Numbered from the stretch's first letter, positions 50,001-58,373 are shown. The stretch is DNA of 64,000 nucleotides from CBDFHC01 sp965247585 (GCA_965247585.1 CBDFHC010000002.1:248001-312000), one strand, 5' to 3'. The notes: generated by a model not told the origin, from the letters alone. Numbers and translations: made by a program.

Positions 50001-51553
50001 GTTGCCAACACCGTGATGGTGATGTCTTCGGGGATAAGCGTCAGCCGCTCGGTCAACTCGATGTAGTCCTGATTGGTGACGGAGCCCTGGACCGTATCGA
50101 CGGTATCCAGCCCCAGCTCGTCAGCCGTATCGCCAGTCACCGCGCCGGACACCACAATGGGGTTGCCGTCGGCATCCAGGGGAATGGTGATGACGAACCC
50201 GCCATCCACATAGGCCACCTCTACCTGGTCCAGGTCTGTCTCGGAGGCTCCCCGCAGCGCGCCCTTGACTACCGCGGCCACGTCGTCATAGCTCGCCACG
50301 GCGCCGAAGTCCAGACCGGATGCAGTCGCACCGTGCAGCGTGATCGTGCCGCTCCTGATGGCATCCACACCGTTGACAATTGTGGCAGTGTCCAAGCCCA
50401 GCTCGTCGGACTCGGTTCCGGTGAAAGCGGCGGTCACCTCAGTGGCAGCCCCGCTGCTGTCTATAGGCAGAGTGACGACAAACGCCGCGCCGTCGTGGGT
50501 GACCTCTGCGTTGTCGAGGTCCGTGGAGCTGGTTGCTCTGAGTGCGGTCTGAAGCGTGGAAGCCACACCGTCTAGGTCGGTGTCCGAGGAGAAATCTAGT
50601 CCAGTCACAGCCTGGCTCAAGAAGGTGACGCTGCCGCTGGTGATCGCCTGAAGCGTCGCTAGAGTAGTGTGATTCCCCCCGGTCAGCACGGTGGCGCGTC
50701 CGTGGAAGTTGACCAGATCAGCCACCGTGCCTGTTCCCCTGAGCAACGTGCCAGCCTTGCGCCCGACACCGAGGTTCACGGTGTGTCCCGGCACCAACAG
50801 CACGTCGGCAAGGAGCCGCTGTGCGGTCAGGTGCTCCCCAGGGGTCATCCCCTTCACATGGTCTATCACCTGTATGATGATCCGGCTCGTGCCGTCCGAA
50901 GGAAAGCCTGCCATCAGCGTCAGGGCCAGCTTGACTTTGATTGGGACTGGAGTGACACGGGACAGTCGGATGGGCACGCTCCAGCCTCCGGCATGGGGCA
51001 CGTCAACGCTGGTCTCCCCGATGGTGCCTGTCCCTACTGGTTTTGAACGGGCTATCGCCGCTGCGACAGCTTCGTCCGTGCCACCATCTACAACCAGGCA
51101 GATCGAGTAAGCGCCAATGGTCTTGCCCTGCTCGGTCACCTCGGTGGCGGTGGCATTCTCACGGATTAGTGCATCGGTTACACCCTCGACGCTAAGCACT
51201 GCGGCCAGTATCGCCTCAGCCGAGCCCCTGGCGTTCCTGGCCACTAGCCTTCCGTACCTGGCCCGGTACTCGTCGTCCGTCTCTCCTTCCAGGCGCGGGA
51301 TACCCAAGAGAGACCCCAGATCGTCGAGTTGGACTCCCAGCGCCCTGCTGCGCGACATGCCGTTGCCCACCGCAACCAGCGCCTCGTCCGCCTCCGTCAG
51401 CGTCAACGCCAGGGTTCCAACCAACTGGCCCGCTGGCGTCTCCGGGGCCAGATCGATGTCCTGGCCCAACGCAGACCGGAACGCCGCCTCCAGCGCCTCG
51501 ATGTAGCCCTGGAGCGTCGTGGGCTCTATTCCCTGCGCCGTCACCCGTGCCAT
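49997..51553 (-). CDS. Baseplate J-like protein with inserted repeat modules
   Basis: 518 residues. Residues 1-~265 match baseplate J: LAPETPAGQLVGTLALTLTE, SLLGIPRLEGETDDEYRARY, a KPVGTGTIGETSVDVPHAGG strand pair and VPIRLSRVTPVPIKVKLAL. Then comes one copy (273-291) of the 19-residue GTGTVADLVNFHGRATVLT element and two copies (~306-498) of the ~97-residue module that is expanded in the tail sheath protein. The usual C-terminal J sequence (TERLTLIPEDITITVLA) resumes after them. The repeat-bearing insertion is unusual for J; it would project from the baseplate wedge. Confidence 0.8.
   Translation of the reverse strand: MARVTAQGIEPTTLQGYIEALEAAFRSALGQDIDLAPETPAGQLVGTLALTLTEADEALVAVGNGMSRSRALGVQLDDLGSLLGIPRLEGETDDEYRARYGRLVARNARGSAEAILAAVLSVEGVTDALIRENATATEVTEQGKTIGAYSICLVVDGGTDEAVAAAIARSKPVGTGTIGETSVDVPHAGGWSVPIRLSRVTPVPIKVKLALTLMAGFPSDGTSRIIIQVIDHVKGMTPGEHLTAQRLLADVLLVPGHTVNLGVGRKAGTLLRGTGTVADLVNFHGRATVLTGGNHTTLATLQAITSGSVTFLSQAVTGLDFSSDTDLDGVASTLQTALRATSSTDLDNAEVTHDGAAFVVTLPIDSSGAATEVTAAFTGTESDELGLDTATIVNGVDAIRSGTITLHGATASGLDFGAVASYDDVAAVVKGALRGASETDLDQVEVAYVDGGFVITIPLDADGNPIVVSGAVTGDTADELGLDTVDTVQGSVTNQDYIELTERLTLIPEDITITVLAT
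50060..50738 (-). repeat. Sheath-type repeat modules inside the baseplate J gene
   Basis: A 57-bp unit (50681-50737) encoding GTGTVADLVNFHGRATVLT and two ~290-bp units (50060-50638) like those at 59698-62017 of the sheath gene. The DNA is close in sequence to the sheath copies, not only the protein. Confidence 0.8.
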
Positions 51554-51894
51554 TACAACACCTCCGCGACCGTCACCTGGCCGTTGACCGTACTGACGCG
51601 GAACTCCAGCGACAGTCTCCGGGTGAGGGGATCAAGGACGGCTCGAACGATATCTACATCCGTAACGTCCTCTACGCCGAGCACTTCGGCGGCAATGAGC
51701 TGTGCGGCGAATTCAGGACTGCTACCGCCAGCGAACAGGCCGTCGAAGTATGGGATGCCCTGGTCCGAGTCAAGAAACCACTCGCTCATGGTAAAGCGTA
51801 GATGCTGAATTACCCGCTGCCTGGTGGCCTCAAGGCCATCCACTACAGCGAATCCGTCAAGGAGATCGTCCACGGCTGAGATGGTGCGCATCAC
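51553..51894 (-). CDS. Phage baseplate wedge protein, gp25/GPW-like
   Basis: 113 residues. The sequence DGFAVVDGLEATRQRVIQHL, then RFTMSEWFLDSDQGIPYFDG, and the tail LTRRLSLEFRVSTVNGQVTV, is the pattern of gp25/GpW-like lysozyme-related baseplate components that initiate sheath polymerisation. The size is right for the family. It abuts the baseplate J start and overlaps the spike gene by 4 bases. Confidence 0.8.
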   Translation of the reverse strand: MMRTISAVDDLLDGFAVVDGLEATRQRVIQHLRFTMSEWFLDSDQGIPYFDGLFAGGSSPEFAAQLIAAEVLGVEDVTDVDIVRAVLDPLTRRLSLEFRVSTVNGQVTVAEVL

Positions 51895-52421
51895 ACTATG
51901 CTCCTCGGTGCTTCATCTGTACCAGGTCGCTTGAACGTCACGTCCTGCGCCTCTATAGCGAGCGTCCCGGTCGTCCTGATGCGAACGCCGCCCGACTCCA
52001 CGGCGATATGGTGTTCCGGTTCGTCCGTCCCGAACCCAGGAATGGCGAAGGCGTCCTTCTCACTGAAGAACCCGATTATGTCCGGGGCCGCCACGCCAAG
52101 CGTCCTCTTCCAATTCGTCAAACCTCGCTGGGAGTAGAGCAGCAGCACAGAGTCCCCAGGCTCCAGAGGAAATGTGAAGGCCGATCTGCCTCCCGACGGG
52201 AACAATACGGGGACGTTGTGGATAGCTTCTCGTTCGATCTCCTCTTTCTTAGTGGTGACAATATTGAGCGCTCCCTTCACTACCGCCCGCCGGGTCTCCG
52301 CGTCGTAGGACTCCACTATCCCAGGCATACAGGTGTACAGGTCCTTGAGCGACTGGCGGATGGCAAAGCGAATGGCCTGCGCCATGTTCGCGTAGTCGGT
52401 GTCGGGGTTCATGCTCGTCAT
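51891..52421 (-). CDS. Phage baseplate spike protein (gp138/gpV-like)
   Basis: 176 residues. The N-terminal MPGIVESYDAETRRAVVKGA and later VPVLFPSGGRSAFTFPLEPG with DSVLLLYSQRG are the OB-fold of Gp138-like membrane-piercing spikes. The C-terminal part (VRIRTTGTLAIEAQDVTFKR) looks like a beta-helix tip. It is translated between the hub and gp25 genes, in the position of P2 gpV. Its stop overlaps the gp25 ATG. Confidence 0.75.
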   Translation of the reverse strand: MTSMNPDTDYANMAQAIRFAIRQSLKDLYTCMPGIVESYDAETRRAVVKGALNIVTTKKEEIEREAIHNVPVLFPSGGRSAFTFPLEPGDSVLLLYSQRGLTNWKRTLGVAAPDIIGFFSEKDAFAIPGFGTDEPEHHIAVESGGVRIRTTGTLAIEAQDVTFKRPGTDEAPRSIV

Positions 52422-53260
52422 TACGCCACCCCTGCCAGAGCGGAAGCATTAGCCTTGATCCCCTCGATCTCGGTCACGAACTCCCCGCCCCAGTTGTCTC
52501 CCCTGTGGACAATGGTCTTGACCTTGAACCAGCCATCGACTGCCTCGCTCCTGACCTCAACCAACTGGCTCAGCTCGATAGAGCCGTTCAGCGCCATCTT
52601 CGCCCTCAACCCTTCGTCCTCGGTGAGGGACGGGGTGCCGATAAGCCCCGTCGCATGACTGAGAAAGAACGTGCCACGCTCTGGCTCGTTGTCCCTGTGG
52701 GTGAAGTGCATCACGTCGCCTACCGCATAAGCGGTAACCTTGTGAGGCTCCAGAAGGTCCTTGAGCGCCGACTTTGCGGAGCCGGTGTAGGAGTAACCGT
52801 CCTCCAACTCCTCGTCGGGAACTGCCTGGACGGATTCGATTCGCAGCCCCATGGCGTCGACTATCCGGCGCACGAGGTCACGCAGCTTTACGGGTTGCAC
52901 GAGGCTGATGGAGACCAGTGCGCCGGTCGTCGCCGAGTCGGAACGGCCAAGCACCATGGTCGTCACGCGGTCTACCCCAGTGCGTTCGTGGAGGACGCGC
53001 CGTATCTCCCCGTCGAAGATCGGTGCAGAGTTAGTAATATCCCCGTACCCAGCCTTCACCCGCACCACCTGTCTCGGCTCGGCTATGTGGGACGCCGACG
53101 CCTTGGCCAGGTTCCAAATCTTGACCGTCGATGGGGAGGAGGACGACTGGTCGTCTATGTGCAGGTCGAAGGTGATACGCAGCTCCTCGATGATGAGCAC
53201 GGAGCGGTCTGCGCCCTCGATCTCGACGCTTATCTGGCGCAGGTACTGCCTCATGCTCAT
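52421..53260 (-). CDS. Phage baseplate hub protein (gpD/gp44-like)
   Basis: 279 residues with a small-beta-domain fold pattern: IEELRITFDLHIDDQSSSSP, STVKIWNLAKAS, RVKAGYGDITNSAPIFDGEI. It is typical of hub proteins of the Mu gp44/P2 gpD class, which cap the tube and carry the spike. KLRDLVRRIVDAMGLRIES and a conserved late part (TIVHRGDNWGGEFVTEIEG) follow. It is placed between plug and spike genes, as expected. Confidence 0.75.
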   Translation of the reverse strand: MSMRQYLRQISVEIEGADRSVLIIEELRITFDLHIDDQSSSSPSTVKIWNLAKASASHIAEPRQVVRVKAGYGDITNSAPIFDGEIRRVLHERTGVDRVTTMVLGRSDSATTGALVSISLVQPVKLRDLVRRIVDAMGLRIESVQAVPDEELEDGYSYTGSAKSALKDLLEPHKVTAYAVGDVMHFTHRDNEPERGTFFLSHATGLIGTPSLTEDEGLRAKMALNGSIELSQLVEVRSEAVDGWFKVKTIVHRGDNWGGEFVTEIEGIKANASALAGVA

Positions 53261-53595
53261 AGCTCCCAGCTCACCTGCTCGATTTCGGACGGCTCAAGGT
53301 AGGCCAGCCCGTGGGTCTGCCCCCACGCCTCCCGGCCTATCGGCACCCCGTAGCGCTCCAAGGGGATGGTCACCAGGTCGCCCGCTAGACCAGGAGCCTC
53401 AATCAGCCTCCGGGCCGTCGTTACCTGACGCCCCAGCGCTATCGGCTCCTCTCCCCTGGTGTACAGCGACAGGTACCATGCTTCGGAGAGCGGCTGCCAC
53501 CAGGCGCGGAGTATGACCGGCTGGTTGCCCAGCGTCACCCGCATTCGCTGTCTTGCGTCTGTTGTCAGTGGTATCGCCTGCATTACCCTCCCCAC
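53257..53595 (-). CDS. Phage baseplate plug-like protein
   Basis: 112 residues. The short protein AIPLTTDARQRMRVTLGNQP, ILRAWWQPLSEAWYLSLYTR, then EEPIALGRQV resembles the small plug proteins that sit between hub and Dit-like genes of contractile phages. The start is either GTG 53595 or ATG 53583; neither has an ideal ribosome site. Its end overlaps the hub start by 4 bases. Confidence 0.6.
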   Translation of the reverse strand: MGRVMQAIPLTTDARQRMRVTLGNQPVILRAWWQPLSEAWYLSLYTRGEEPIALGRQVTTARRLIEAPGLAGDLVTIPLERYGVPIGREAWGQTHGLAYLEPSEIEQVSWEL

Positions 53596-53601
53596 AAGAA
53601 C

Positions 53602-54291
53602 CTAACTACGGCTTTGAAAGCGTCGACTTTCCAACCACCGATCGATTGACGTTATGGACGGCGCGTTGACCCTGTCCCTGTCATCCTCCTCCGAACGGCT
53701 TTGAAAGCGTCCACTCTCCAACCACCGATCGATTGAGGTTATGAACGGCGCATTGATCTTTCCCAGGTCATCCTCCTCCGACCGATCCTCGGCGGGGCCT
53801 ATCCGCACTGGAGGAGGCCGTTGGCCACGCGCCAGGGCACGGAACTGCACCTCCTCAAGCTCCATCTCGAAGCGGAGCGCCCGTCCCGTGGTCCTATCAA
53901 CCGGAGCCTTGAGCGACGTAATCAGCATCGACGGGTAGGTGCTCAGCAGCGTGACCACCAGGAACGGCTCCCTCGATTCGACCAGCCGGTTGAGCTGAAG
54001 CCACGCATCACTGCCGCGAGACGGGTCGCCCCGCCTCCCTTCAGGAGCCAGCAGGTCCGAGACCCAGCCCGCAAGCTTCAGCGTGCGCGGCTGTACAACC
54101 GCATGGTCCACGAGCGACCCGCCCGTCTCGACGGGATACGAGGTCTTGCTGATCCTGACAGCGTGTTCCTCGGAGATGAACCCGTCGGCAATGGCAGCAA
54201 GAGGCTGTACCGACCTGGACAGGACGCTCGACAGCCCAGGACTCCCGGGCAAGAGCAAGAAATCTTGGCCCTGTATGCCGCCAGCCGCCAT
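53602..54291 (-). CDS. Phage Dit-like tail protein with duplicated C-terminal tail
   Basis: 229 residues. Residues ~40-160 (SYPVETGGSLVDHAVVQPRT, LKLAGWVSDLLAP, EPFLVVTLLSTYPSMLITSL, RFEMELEEVQFR) resemble the Dit-like N-terminal domain of tail proteins encoded after the tape measure. The last ~58 residues are two copies of a 29-residue segment (EEDD...NAP.ITSIDRWLES.RFQSRS), encoded by the 87-bp tandem repeat at 53611-53784. The role of the tail is unknown. The start overlaps the stop of the tape measure gene by one base. Confidence 0.65.
   Translation of the reverse strand: MAAGGIQGQDFLLLPGSPGLSSVLSRSVQPLAAIADGFISEEHAVRISKTSYPVETGGSLVDHAVVQPRTLKLAGWVSDLLAPEGRRGDPSRGSDAWLQLNRLVESREPFLVVTLLSTYPSMLITSLKAPVDRTTGRALRFEMELEEVQFRALARGQRPPPVRIGPAEDRSEEDDLGKINAPFITSIDRWLESGRFQSRSEEDDRDRVNAPSITSIDRWLESRRFQSRS
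53611..53784 (-). repeat. 87-bp tandem duplication in the Dit-like gene
   Basis: Two copies, 53611-53697 and 53698-53784, each starting GCTTTGAAAGCGTC on the plus strand, in frame (29 codons each), with several substitutions between them. Confidence 0.85.
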
Positions 54292-56531
54292 CAGCGCTCC
54301 ACCGGCCCGTCGTGGTCGTAGGCGACGTTCCGAATCTGGTCCTGGATCGCCTCGCCTATCTCCTGGGCGATCCCCTTGGCGTCCGTCGCCTGGGTCTGGA
54401 TCACAATGGGCTCATTCATGTTGATGATGACCGTACGGTTGGTCACCGAGGACCTGTACATCTGACCGTAGTAGTGCGGCGCTTGCGGCAATGCGGCGGG
54501 GCCAAGCCGGAACCCTTCAAGCATCTGAGCGAAGACCTTGGACGCCCCTACTGGCAGCACCATCTCCCCACCGTGGATAATGGCGGGCACTGGCCTACCC
54601 AGCGGTCCGGGAACGACCCCTCCTGCGGCCCCGGTAAACACTTTGCCCACCTTGCCTGCAATCCCCGTGAAGACATCAATCGCAGCCCCAAGACTTGGCA
54701 CGTCCCTTATGGCATTCGCCACCATTCCGGGGATGTCCTTCACGGCGTCCGTCACCTTGCCGGGAATCTCCTTGATGAAGGAGATGATAGCTTCTATCCA
54801 GCCCTTAACGGTGTCGTAGACGCGGCTCCAGATGTCCCCAACGAACCCGACGATCTGGTCCCATTCCTGGGCTATCAAGATGGGCAGGCCGACCGCTGGG
54901 AATATGATCGCCAGAATCTTGGCCCAGTGGTCTCGGAAGATGCCCACGATGGTTCCCCATATGCCCCGCACGACCCCAACTATCCGGCTCCAGTTGCGGG
55001 CTATGAGCAGCGGTATCCCGATGAAGGGCATCGCTACCGCGAGGGCGGCCAGGACGTAGTTGCCGTAGCGGTCGAAGAAGTCCCTAACGACTCTCTTCAC
55101 GGTGTCCCAATGCTTGACCAGCAGCACGAGGGCGGCTATCAGGGCGACGATGCCCAGCACGATCCACGTAATGGGATTCGCCAACAGGGCGGCGTTGAAG
55201 ACCCAAGTAGCGGCGCTGGCGATGACGGTAGCAGCCGCGCCTGCCAACTGCGCGACCTTGGATGCCTTTAGGCTCACTACGAATTTCGACTGCCAAATGG
55301 TTCCCGTCTTGAGGGCCACTATGAACCGCCCCAGAGACGTCACGAGCCCGCCTATGGATGGACCAAGGCCGATAGTTGATGCGATCTGCATCGCCCCCAT
55401 TCCCAGGACGACCGTCTGAATTGCTGCGGGCAGCTTGCCTAAGAGCTGGAGCAAAGGTACAAGAACGTTGTTGTATAGGGAAGATAGAGCGAGCCGGAGA
55501 TTGTTGGTAGCCTCGTCCGCTTGAGCAACGCTCGAATTGGCATAGATTTCGAAGCCCTTGTTTACCTTGCCACTCGAATTATTGATATTCTCCAGGCTTT
55601 CGGCGTACGCGGCTGTGTTCAGAGAAGTTGCATCTAGAACGAAGCCCAGCGCCTCCGTGCTGCTAAACATCCTGCCCATCGCGACAACATCTCCATCAAC
55701 AGCACCGTGGAGACGTTGCAGTACATTGAAGAACCCATCCTCGCGGATGGCCCTATGCATGTTTTGGATGCTGCCGTACACACCATTGATAGTCGTCTCG
55801 GCATCTTTAGTTGGCTTCAGGAGAGCGTCCAACGCCGTCTTTACCCCGGTTATTGCCCTTGGAGCATTTCCTGTGATCTGGGTGTATCCGGCTACTGATG
55901 CTCCCAGTTCGTCAAAGGTAACACCAAGGGAAGCACCAGGCGAAAGCAATGCTGTCATCGGTTCTGCTAGCGTGGAAGCTTCAAGGTTACCCGATTGAAC
56001 AATGGCCAAGACCTTGTCAACAGCATCGCTGCCGCTAAGGGCGGCTTCACCATAAGTGTTTATTGCGCTCGCGGCGAGGAGGCCAATGGAACGCGTCTCA
56101 CCCAGGCCAGCAGCGGCGGCTTTGGCGGATTGGTTTAGTATGTCTAACCCTGCTGCCCCTTTCTGCCCACCAGAACGAATTGAGAATAGGGCGTCACCCA
56201 ATTCCTTCAGTGGCCTATTGGTCTCCTTTGACACGCCCGCAGCTACGTCCTTCAGTTCGTTCATCTTCTCTTCGGTGTCGCCCAACTGAGTTTGGAGATT
56301 AAGGAATGAACGTTCTTCGGCTGCGCCAACCTTGAAAGCTCCAGCTCCGAGGGCGCCTATAACCACGGTGGCGGCCCTGGTGATCTTGCTGATATTCTGG
56401 CCCCAGGATGCGAATTGCCTCTGCGTATTCCGTGTGAAGTCGTTGACCTGCTGTTCCGCGCGGCGCAATTCTCGGTTGCTGGTGTTGTATCTGATGATGG
56501 TCACTAGCTCGTCTATTACTGTAGTTGCCAT
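54291..56531 (-). CDS. Phage tail tape measure protein
   Basis: 746 residues. N-terminal coiled-coil-like NRELRRAEQQVNDFTRNTQR is followed by the TP901-type tape-measure core (GGQKGAAGLDILNQSAKAAA, TLAEPMTALLSPGASLGVTF). Residues ~365-560 hold several hydrophobic helices (ITWIVLGIVALIAALVLL, GNYVLAALAVAMPFIGIPLL). The C-terminus is VVNRTV-like with GEMVLPVGASKVFAQMLEGF. It sets tail length and is probably ejected through the membrane. The modest length suggests a short contractile tail. It is preceded by a lipoprotein gene. Confidence 0.88.
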   Translation of the reverse strand: MATTVIDELVTIIRYNTSNRELRRAEQQVNDFTRNTQRQFASWGQNISKITRAATVVIGALGAGAFKVGAAEERSFLNLQTQLGDTEEKMNELKDVAAGVSKETNRPLKELGDALFSIRSGGQKGAAGLDILNQSAKAAAAGLGETRSIGLLAASAINTYGEAALSGSDAVDKVLAIVQSGNLEASTLAEPMTALLSPGASLGVTFDELGASVAGYTQITGNAPRAITGVKTALDALLKPTKDAETTINGVYGSIQNMHRAIREDGFFNVLQRLHGAVDGDVVAMGRMFSSTEALGFVLDATSLNTAAYAESLENINNSSGKVNKGFEIYANSSVAQADEATNNLRLALSSLYNNVLVPLLQLLGKLPAAIQTVVLGMGAMQIASTIGLGPSIGGLVTSLGRFIVALKTGTIWQSKFVVSLKASKVAQLAGAAATVIASAATWVFNAALLANPITWIVLGIVALIAALVLLVKHWDTVKRVVRDFFDRYGNYVLAALAVAMPFIGIPLLIARNWSRIVGVVRGIWGTIVGIFRDHWAKILAIIFPAVGLPILIAQEWDQIVGFVGDIWSRVYDTVKGWIEAIISFIKEIPGKVTDAVKDIPGMVANAIRDVPSLGAAIDVFTGIAGKVGKVFTGAAGGVVPGPLGRPVPAIIHGGEMVLPVGASKVFAQMLEGFRLGPAALPQAPHYYGQMYRSSVTNRTVIINMNEPIVIQTQATDAKGIAQEIGEAIQDQIRNVAYDHDGPVER

Positions 56532-56533
56532 AT

Positions 56534-57073
56534 CTAGTAATCTCCTGTGTTTGACGCTCTAATAGCGTCGATGTTTAGTTTGCTGGCGGAAAAATGGGCA
56601 GACATGTGAGCCGCTCTGAGTCGCTCAAAGGCGTCGGCGTTCCTGTAGGGGTCTTCCTTCCAAAGCTCATACTCGCGCATCATGATTCTCAGCTTATCCA
56701 TGATTCCATTGGCGGTTCTCTCGAAGCGCGGCACCGGCTCACCCTTGAACGAAAAGTGTCTACCGGGGTCCAAATATATGAAATCTAGAGTAGAGATCGT
56801 GCCATCTAAGCTAGACAGCCATAGGGGACGCTGTTCCGTGAGCGGATCCATGAGCGCTGCTTCATTAACTACGCTCTGGTCCCAGAGGGCCTCCTGATAT
56901 ATCTCACGATCCGACAAGGCTATCTCTAGGAAGTAGGCCCACCTCTGGACTGACTGCAGGTAAACCTCTTGAGGCGTTAAGGTCGGGGTTGGTGTAGGTA
57001 CAGACTCGCCGCACCCTACGGCGGCTGCAAGCCCCAGCGTGATGAGCGCGATGAATACTAGGACGACCCTCAT
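56534..57073 (-). CDS. Predicted lipoprotein encoded within the prophage tail operon
   Basis: 179 residues with a lipoprotein signal peptide: RVVLVFIALITLGLAAAVGC has the lipobox AAVGC, giving a lipid-modified Cys near residue 21. A Pro/Thr linker (VPTPTPTLTP) and a helical soluble domain follow. I recognise no family. It lies between the tail chaperone group and the tape measure gene, and its ATG overlaps the previous stop. Tail proteins are not normally lipoproteins, so it may be a cargo gene acting on the lysogen's envelope; superinfection exclusion is one possibility, known for other prophage lipoproteins. Confidence 0.7.
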   Translation of the reverse strand: MRVVLVFIALITLGLAAAVGCGESVPTPTPTLTPQEVYLQSVQRWAYFLEIALSDREIYQEALWDQSVVNEAALMDPLTEQRPLWLSSLDGTISTLDFIYLDPGRHFSFKGEPVPRFERTANGIMDKLRIMMREYELWKEDPYRNADAFERLRAAHMSAHFSASKLNIDAIRASNTGDY

Positions 57074-57432
57074 ACCCTTCCTCCTACTCGAACTCTTGCG
57101 GCCAGCTTGGCCAGCTCCGGTGACTCTGGGTCAACAGACAGGCTCTCGAAATCCAGTGAAGATACCACCCATTCGAGGACGTGCGCCCAGGCTTTGTACG
57201 ACTCGTCACTGATGCCCTGCCTCGCCTCGACCTTCCTGACGCAACTCTGAGCAAACGAACACATGGCCGCCCCAGCGCTAAGCTGGCCTTCGATGTTGCC
57301 TTTGTCCTTGCTGAGTCGAGCCAGCGCCCCGAAGTAGACCGTCGCGCCGAGGTCGCTGAGCAAGTGGCTGGGGATGCCTACATCGACCTTCTGTCCGTTG
57401 AGGTCTATCTTAGCGGTCTTCTGCTTCTTCAT
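57070..57432 (-). CDS. Phage protein of unknown function
   Basis: 120 residues that I cannot assign. It is helical and opens MKKQKTAKIDLNGQKVDVGI. A middle segment AAMCSFAQSCVRKVEARQ holds two cysteines. It overlaps both neighbours by 4 bases, so it is translated as part of the tail operon between chaperone and tape measure. Confidence 0.65.
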   Translation of the reverse strand: MKKQKTAKIDLNGQKVDVGIPSHLLSDLGATVYFGALARLSKDKGNIEGQLSAGAAMCSFAQSCVRKVEARQGISDESYKAWAHVLEWVVSSLDFESLSVDPESPELAKLAARVRVGGRV

Positions 57433-57713
57433 GTCTGATCCCCTTCCACAGCAACGCCGTCCAGCTCGAACCGGAGACTGATCTTAGGGTCGGGCCGATC
57501 GCAAAGGTTCCGCATCATGAGAAGCAGTTCGTCGAGTTCCGTCCTGCGGCTATCGCGTTCGTCCCACCTGGCAAGGCACAAGGGGCAAGATGTGGGCAGG
57601 CGATAATGGCGTCCATCGAATCGCTGCACGACTTCCCCCTGGCACTTGGAACACTGGAACCGGACACCCACCAAGTCATTCAGACCGAACACGATACGGG
57701 CTTCCTTGGTCAT
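57429..57713 (-). CDS. Phage zinc-ribbon-like protein
   Basis: About 94 residues from ATG 57713; the frame also opens at ATG 57779. FQCSKCQGEVVQRF and then TSCPLCLARW give two CxxC pairs ~22 residues apart, a probable zinc knuckle. The C-terminus is acidic and helical. No family is recognised. It lies directly after the frameshift extension of the tail chaperone, so its ribosome entry is close to that stop (57721). Confidence 0.6.
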   Translation of the reverse strand: MTKEARIVFGLNDLVGVRFQCSKCQGEVVQRFDGRHYRLPTSCPLCLARWDERDSRRTELDELLLMMRNLCDRPDPKISLRFELDGVAVEGDQT

Positions 57714-57720
57714 GTCTTCT

Positions 57721-57924
57721 CTACCGCTTCTCCTTAGACTTTCGCTCCGCTTCCTCATGTGCCCGATGGTCGTTCTCAATCCTCGCGGTCAACTGCTCGT
57801 GGAGTTGCATGGCTTCGTCCAGGTCCAAGGTATTCTTGAGGTCCAGGTATTCAGCCAGTCCTGCCTCTATGAGAGCGCCGAAGAAGGGCTTTATTCCGAG
57901 GGGGCGGACGGGATCGAAACCAGG
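57721..57924 (-). CDS. -1 frameshift extension of the tail assembly chaperone
   Basis: 67 codons in the -1 frame relative to the 57891-58361 gene, from a run of six C (57928-57923 on the minus strand) to TAG 57723-57721. The product ends LGIKPFFGALIEAGLAEYL and then a charged helix (RIENDHRAHEEAERKSKEKR). It has no start codon of its own before an internal ATG. Chaperone genes in this position (P2 E/E', lambda G/T) make a longer form by -1 slippage, so a 213-residue fusion (146+67) is the likely product. Confidence 0.55.
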   Translation of the reverse strand, partial: PGFDPVRPLGIKPFFGALIEAGLAEYLDLKNTLDLDEAMQLHEQLTARIENDHRAHEEAERKSKEKR

Positions 57925-58361
57925 GGGGCGTCTCTCAACCTGGAGACGAGGGCGTCCAAGGACGGCGTAAAATTTACGGCTGCACTCCGCAGCAAAACCT
58001 CGTAGATAGCTATGGGATCCAGTCCGTCGAAGGCCATCTCCTCGGCCCCGGCTAGCTGCTGCGGAGTGGGGACCTGCGTGTTGGAGAAAGCCACCTTCTC
58101 GAATAGCTTCTGACGTACCTGCCGCACAAACGCAGGGTCCAGCGACAGCACGATCTTGAGGAAGGTTGCTATCGACCTGTCGTCTTCCTTCAACACTTCT
58201 GTGGGCAGGGACAGAGCCTGGGACTTGCCCAGCTCATGCCTGATCGCCTCCAGGAGGTCGAAGCCCGCCATCGCCGGCAGCTTGGCAACGGCAAATCGTG
58301 TCCCGCCGATCTCGAACTCGGTCTTTGTTAGGTCGCCGCCTATTCCGTTAAGCGTTACCAT
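57891..58361 (-). CDS. Phage tail assembly chaperone (short form)
   Basis: 156 residues between the tube gene and the tape-measure region, the place of tail chaperones in contractile phages. The sequence EFEIGGTRFAVAKLPAMAGF opens a domain with a helical C-terminus (AFVRQVRQKLFEKVAFSNTQ). It ends shortly after a CCCCCC run where a -1 shift would enter the 57721-57924 frame. The protein would bind the tape measure protein during tail assembly. Family assignment rests mostly on position and size. Confidence 0.65.
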   Translation of the reverse strand: MVTLNGIGGDLTKTEFEIGGTRFAVAKLPAMAGFDLLEAIRHELGKSQALSLPTEVLKEDDRSIATFLKIVLSLDPAFVRQVRQKLFEKVAFSNTQVPTPQQLAGAEEMAFDGLDPIAIYEVLLRSAAVNFTPSLDALVSRLRDAPLVSIPSAPSE

Positions 58362-58373
58362 TTCACTAGCCTC

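Noticed and set aside
54312..55271. 319-codon open frame opposite the tape measure gene
   Set aside because: Antisense shadow; the minus-strand frame has tape-measure sequence and operon overlap.
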